Below, in pieces: positions 59,471-64,000 of a stretch of 64,000 bases of DNA (positions are counted from its first letter, which is position 1; every line of letters begins with the position of its first letter). The DNA lies in the NCBI GenBank assembly GCA_026419785.1, contig JAODTK010000776.1:278350-342349 (forward strand), in the 5' to 3' direction. The notes beneath the pieces were generated by a model. The model saw nothing but the letters and a program-made list of their open reading frames with translations, searched no databases and was not told the origin of the DNA. Source of the stretch: Sclerodactyla briareus. Its lineage: Eukaryota; Echinodermata; Holothuroidea; Dendrochirotida; Sclerodactylidae. Made by a program: the position numbers and the translations under genes.

Positions 59471-61183
59471 CTGTTCGAGTAAACAAGATGGTCGTTTAGA
59501 GGGGAACAAATTCTTTTAATCCATGTTGCAATTTCTTGCAATAGGTGGATTCAAATCGTTTTAGGACAGGGGCTAGTTACCCCAATTTGGACATCTCATT
59601 GATATTATCAGAAGGCACCAGCACCCTTTTTGTAAGTTTGATGTAGGTCCTTCTTCACCAGGAGTCTTTCCTTTACCTCAGCGTGTATATAGACGATTGA
59701 ACAAATGTGCAACTGTGGTTTTCAGGGAGTAAATTGTGGCCTTTCGGTTTCCCCTGCCAATTTTAACGTATTCGGCCCGGGACGCAAATTTTCAATTCCG
59801 ACAATGAAATGTATAATTTCTGCCAAATCAGCAGAAACGTTGAAGGTTTATAATCTTTAAGAGCAGGAATGATCAGCTGAACGGGCAATACTGCAGCTCA
59901 AGTAATATGTGATTGAAAAGACGCATATCGAGTCACTAACCAACGTCCCCAATGTCCATATTCAGGGGCAATGTACTACCGCGGCAAAAAACAAAGAAGA
60001 TGTTCCTAAAGTCACACACAGGCTGCAGTTACGACAACTGGCTGCTTCAGATATGGTACACCTTCCAGTGGGCAATCCTGCAAAAACAGGCTGGGACTGG
60101 GTAGGTGAGTTGGGGCCAGCCGGCAAGAACGCCTCATGGCTCATTTTTGGCACCAGCTCAGTGGGTACCTTGTTAGGATTATAGGGATGATGGGATCAGG
60201 CCAAGCCCGACCACCTGCTTGGTTGGTGATTGGGAGGAATGGATGGATTACGGAAAAGGTGATCTCAGGCCATGTTGGTTTGTCATGGACGTGATCAAGG
60301 TACAGTAAGTAGCTCAAGGCATGGCCTCGACCCAAATTACTAGGACCAGTCCCCCCCCACCCCATTGTTTTATTGATAGTTTCACTAGCAACATAGTAGG
60401 TTGATTCAACCAGTCAGTGTTAGGCATGGTTTCAGCAGCAAGATTGAATGATTCGCTTCAAAAATGTTTCACACAAAGATCACACAAAGAAGCACCCAAA
60501 GATCAATACCGTAACCTTCCCTGGCAAGTATTCTGGCACTATTCTCTTTCTCAGTCGCGATACCTCTAGCCATGCTCCACTACGCAATTTATCGACAAAC
60601 ACTAATGTTTATGTCGGGTACCATAGACAGTTGGTTCCATTCTTACAAGTTGTCGGTGAGAGTGAAGCAGGGCGCAGCGGCAATTGCTGTTCTCTCCACT
60701 CTAGGATCAACCCCCCCCCCCTCCACGGGTGAGCCTTTCCATGAGGGTAGAGTAAATCTTCCGGCTGCTGAAGATTAGAAGATGTATTGGGGGAGACTGC
60801 TCGTTGATATCAGACTTGAAGAGTGAAGGTTGTTACCTGACTGTGAGCAGAATGATGGGCAAGATTCCGAAGAATAACAAACAAGCGCGGCTGCAGAATG
60901 CAACAGTATGTTATGCTGCTAATAGAGAAACAATTTAGGTTTGCACCTGCAGCATCGAGCTATCTTCAACCATTTCCAACCATTGGTATTGCTCTCTGAC
61001 CCTACCCTTTCACTATCGAACCATGTTGATATGTTTTCCATTGTCCTATCATTTTTCATATTAGAAACCTGTATAAGAGAAAATCTACTATCACATCACG
61101 ACGGGCTATACGCTATACCTATTCACTGTGCTCAGGTATCGTCGATATATCCTACAGAGCTCCCGGGCAGTGTGCAGTGAATT
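59471..61183. other. Stretch with no firmly supported gene
   Basis: Probably an intron of the minus-strand gene. A + strand frame at 59909-60184 with a strong donor-like GTAG/GTGAGT near 60106 was considered but has no recognisable homology. A C run sits at 60711-60722. Confidence 0.4.
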
Positions 61184-61268
61184 ATGCCGTCGGAGGAAAC
61201 AGGTTGGCCTGTTATTTTGTGCCTGCTCCTAATCCCTGTGCTGAGCCCCAGCGGAAAGAGGGCAACAG
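61184..61268 (+). CDS. Possible first coding exon with signal peptide
   Basis: ATG at 61184 opens MPSEETGWPVILCLLLIPVL then SPSGKRAT, followed by a donor ACAG/GTACAT at 61269. A short N-terminal region, a WPVILCLLLIPVL hydrophobic core and a small-residue exit look like a secretory signal peptide. An acceptor-like CCTACAG lies 30 bases upstream. A transposon-like terminus begins nine bases past the donor. No downstream exon found in the window, so this stays tentative. Confidence 0.28.
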
Positions 61269-61277
61269 GTACATTTT

Positions 61278-63489
61278 TGTCTCGCCTGAACTTTGTTAAG
61301 GAGAGACATAGTGGCAGTTTGTTGTGTGGTCGGTCCAATCTGTCTGTCTGTCGTCCGTATGTGCGGTTCGATAATTCCTGGACCGTGAAAGCCTTCATGC
61401 TTGGGACCTTTATGTGAGGTTCGCGGTTAAGAGTTGCCGATATGCATGCAGCCATTTTCGTCCCGAAGACCATACTATTTTATAAATTTGCCTATTTAAT
61501 GAAAATTGGCCGGAGGAGCGAAACTTGTGTTCAAGCTATCTCTGATAGGTAGATGCATTGGTGATTGCCGTTAGGAGTATACAACAAACTATGAAGAGTT
61601 ACACGAAATGAGTGGATTCATTGGCATGATATATTGTAATTAAGTCGTTAATTGCATAATTTATGCGATATTTTGAAGTTCGTTGGGTTGTGACGAAATA
61701 GTGCAGATGGTTTATCTATAGTCTCAATGCAGTTGACAGTCGGACGAGGTCACCAAAGGGCATTTTACCACTCTAAGTTCGCATTTACTGTCTAGTTTGA
61801 ATAGTTTATGCAGATTTTAAAAGTGGTTGAATCCTCATGAAAATTGGTTGGAGAGGTACACCTGATCATGATAAATTAACCACAGTGCAAAGGTCACTGA
61901 AGGCATTTAATGTGAATAATTGCTAAATTATGCCATTTTTCGACGTTTTGTTAATGGCAGTAACAATTGGAATGAGTGCATTAGGGTGCTCGTAGAGATT
62001 TGTCATGGTAATTTGGGTTAGTGGATGTCAAAAAACATTAAAGATTGAGGTTCAAAAAGTCACGAGGTCAAGTCTTAAGGAAATGTGCTTATTGTAGGAG
62101 TTACAGGGAAAGAAAATTAAAAACTGTAAATTTTTGGATATGTGTGTTCTCTGACTTGTAATAGACAAAAACCAACTTCTTGCTTCAATATGACACTGGT
62201 CCTTCAAGTTACAAGGGGGCCAAAGGTTGATTAATACTTTGGGCGATTAGCATGGGCGGTTTACCTGATACCTAATGCTGTTGAGGTTGGTGATCACATG
62301 AGGCAAGCATTTTTCATAAAAACACCATGTCATTCAAAGGTCATTCGAGGTCAAGAAACTGCCAAAATACAAAAATTTTCTGCAATAAAACTTCTAGTGA
62401 CAGTGTGACGTATGGCGGAAATTTGGGACATGCTGCTATACAAGGGTAACATTTTCATGAAAAAACTGTTATGTAATCAAAGGTCAATTAAGGTCACTTA
62501 TGGACCACAAACGGTCAAATAATAACATCCCTGCAACAACCTCCGAGACACATGCTATGTCTACTTCTAAGCATGGTATTAGTCTTGGGGGCAACCTAGC
62601 GACCAGGCATGATGCTTGACATCACTATTATTATAAGCATGCTATCAATAACGAAATGTTGCCAGAGTTAATCATTTCAACCCCTCAGGTATGTTTTTCA
62701 TGCATCTTAACTAGTATGAGGCACCATCTGTAAAGACAGGATTTCATCTATTGTCAAAACTGCAATTTACTTGAGGTTCACTCTCTGTCATCACCTCTTA
62801 TGGGCCCCCCACCACCTACACTGACATAAAGGTGTAAAACCTCAGTAATTTGTTTAAGTACTACCAGGCACCTATCAAAGATAGGGGATAGGGGGTCAGG
62901 TACCATCTGCAGTAGCTCTAGTGTGTGAGACAGTTGGGAAGTAACCTCCCTCGGGAGGGGCTGGCATGCGGTTGTATGGAAAGCTAGGGGGGGGGGTAAG
63001 AGTAGGAAATGGAATCTTATGGTGACACTGGAGAGATATACAAACAAACTTATGGAGATTTAGGGACAGTATCCACTATGAGCGGGTTTACCGTTAGGTC
63101 TCGCCAAAATGTTAACAGTGACTCAAGTCACTAGGGGTTTATGCAGTGTGTATAAATTGCCTCTCGATTCATGCAAATGTTCAAGTTGTGTGAATTCCAG
63201 AAATGTATTAAGTGTTCACAATTGGTCCTGAGATAAGTGAAGTGAGAAAATGGGTCAACAAGAAAGTTGAATATTGTCTAATTTGCATAATTTAGGCAAT
63301 CTTAGTCACCATCCACAAAAATTATATGGTAGGCATTGTCAATATCAGTCATTACGGAATTGAAATTGGCACTGATTAGAGAGTGTTTCTGTCAAATGCT
63401 ACTACCAGAATCTTAAAGCAAAACCTTGTGCCTTGTAATTGTCGCATTGGTGACTATAGATGGGGAACACTGATCGCTACCAGGGCGAG

Positions 63490-63491
<2 letters not shown>
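61278..63491 (+). mobile_element. DNA-transposon-like element, possibly full length (2.2 kb)
   Basis: Left end TGTCTCGCCTGAACTTTG at 61278; right end CACTGATCGCTACCAGGGCG then AGAC at 63491. The termini are inverted relatives (GTCTCGCCTG against CAG(G)GCGAGAC). The interior has no ORF but repeats ~150-bp modules with TTGCATAATTTATGC and GGTCA words. It may be one long element or two copies of the family merged. A 44-base C run follows the right end directly. Confidence 0.55.
62338..62496 (+). promoter_or_regulatory. Two perfect AGGTCA DR4 sites
   Basis: AGGTCA-TTCG-AGGTCA at 62338-62353 and AGGTCA-ATTA-AGGTCA at 62481-62496, both inside the transposon-like element. A near-match, AGGTCA-CCAA-AGGGCA, is at 61747-61762. 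The spacer sequence changes while the spacing stays at four bases. Confidence 0.5.
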
Positions 63492-63534
<43 letters not shown>

Positions 63535-63535
63535 A
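63491..63535 (+). repeat. Poly-C tract (~44 bases)
   Basis: An unbroken C run directly after the CAGGGCGAGA terminus; the flank resumes with ACTGGGGGCG. Its length is unusual and its true size in the genome cannot be trusted from one assembly. Confidence 0.9.
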
Positions 63536-63838
63536 CTGGGGGCGCTCGCCTGTTTAAGTCTTCTGATATGACCAGGACCGAGAATCACAGTCCAAGTTCC
63601 TGTGTGGAGGGCCAACAATCTACAACTATGCCAATCCTTGGGGAATCAGTGCTGAACTCAATATACAACTGTTTTACTGGTTACTATGTTCCCCAGAAAG
63701 GGGAAGATCAATTTGATGGCCTATGCTAACTGCCGATGTCACCTCCCATGCAAGCAATTTTGATGGAGTACACCTGGTTGAAGGGTTCAACACAAACTGA
63801 AACCTACTAATACTGGTATGAGGGCTCAAGGCAAGTAC

Positions 63839-64000
63839 CTGATATCATTCTTGAATCCTCCCAGAACTGGAGTCTCTGTTTTCTCTCGTTGCCTGGGATT
63901 TCGATGACGGACATTCGCGTCCGGTTGCATTCACTGTATGGAAACCAGAATTCTCCTTGATGGACACATAGCTCTCCATCTCCTTACCGAACACCAGCTG
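63839..64000 (-). CDS. Probable upstream exon of the minus-strand gene (partial)
   Basis: The minus strand ends this segment with a good donor (ATATCAG/GTACTT at 63838). Two frames look coding: QLVFGKEMESYVSIKENSG from the window edge, and MSVIEIPGNERKQRLQFWED then SRMIS up to the donor. The first frame meets a TGA shortly before the donor, so a one-base shift like those seen in RAP1GAP may separate them. The exon runs beyond the window. The protein is not recognised, and linkage to the exon at 59354 is inference. Confidence 0.42.

Noticed and set aside
59909-60184. + strand exon with strong donor GTAG/GTGAGT
   Set aside because: The donor is good but there is no convincing acceptor and no recognisable protein; it lies opposite the presumed minus-strand intron.
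63383-63729. Poly-proline ORFs
   Set aside because: Produced by the 44-base C run.

Overview
This is a eukaryotic, animal nuclear window. It is AT-rich with islands of G/C homopolymer, its introns are kilobases long, and it is full of short dispersed and tandem repeats. The one gene I recognise with confidence is a Rap1 GTPase-activating protein (RAP1GAP family, GoLoco motif plus RapGAP catalytic domain). It runs on the + strand from about 2.95 kb to 46.9-47.4 kb in 19 recognisable exons. The gene structure, intron size, tRNA-derived SINE-like pieces and repeats carrying the core TAATTTGCATAATTTATGC suggest a marine invertebrate deuterostome. An echinoderm is my best guess, but no sequence mark settles the taxon.

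Layout: 1-2.95 kb holds no gene I can support. Exons at 2951 and 11804 encode the GoLoco motif (DFFEFLERVQ ... DEQRC) across an 8.8 kb intron. Exons at 12470 and 13993 lead into the N-terminal dimerisation region. Exons from 19469 to 37414 cover the rest of that region and the RapGAP catalytic domain, including the Asn-thumb motif HIGND at 32.27 kb. Exons from 37790 to 42253 encode a Ser/Arg-rich regulatory tail. Exons at 44501 and 46851 encode a coiled coil, followed by a 21-bp tandem repeat that reads as His-rich heptapeptides (PHRGHES/PHRGHDS). The start codon and 5' exons were not found.

Many RAP1GAP exons keep family-conserved peptides and good splice sites but change frame by one base, mostly at homopolymers. 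Uncorrected long-read indels in the assembly are the likeliest cause; a recently decayed gene copy is the alternative. Single-ORF gene calling therefore fails here.

Right of RAP1GAP the window is mostly repeats: a tRNA-type SINE (about 51.7-51.98 kb, minus), a 5'-truncated LINE reverse-transcriptase fragment (about 52.1-53.04 kb, minus), and fragments of a non-autonomous DNA-transposon-like family whose ends match GTCTCGCCTG / CAGGCGAGAC (35.3-36.15, 53.1-53.53 and 61.28-63.49 kb). A related or separate GT-rich element lies at 54.2-54.8 kb. These elements repeatedly carry AGGTCA half-sites spaced by four bases (nuclear-receptor DR4 type) and octamer-type ATTTGCAT palindromes. A converging gene of unknown identity lies on the minus strand (terminal coding exon 59354-59470, probable upstream exon from 63839 to the window end). 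A weak + strand candidate first coding exon with a signal peptide starts at 61184.
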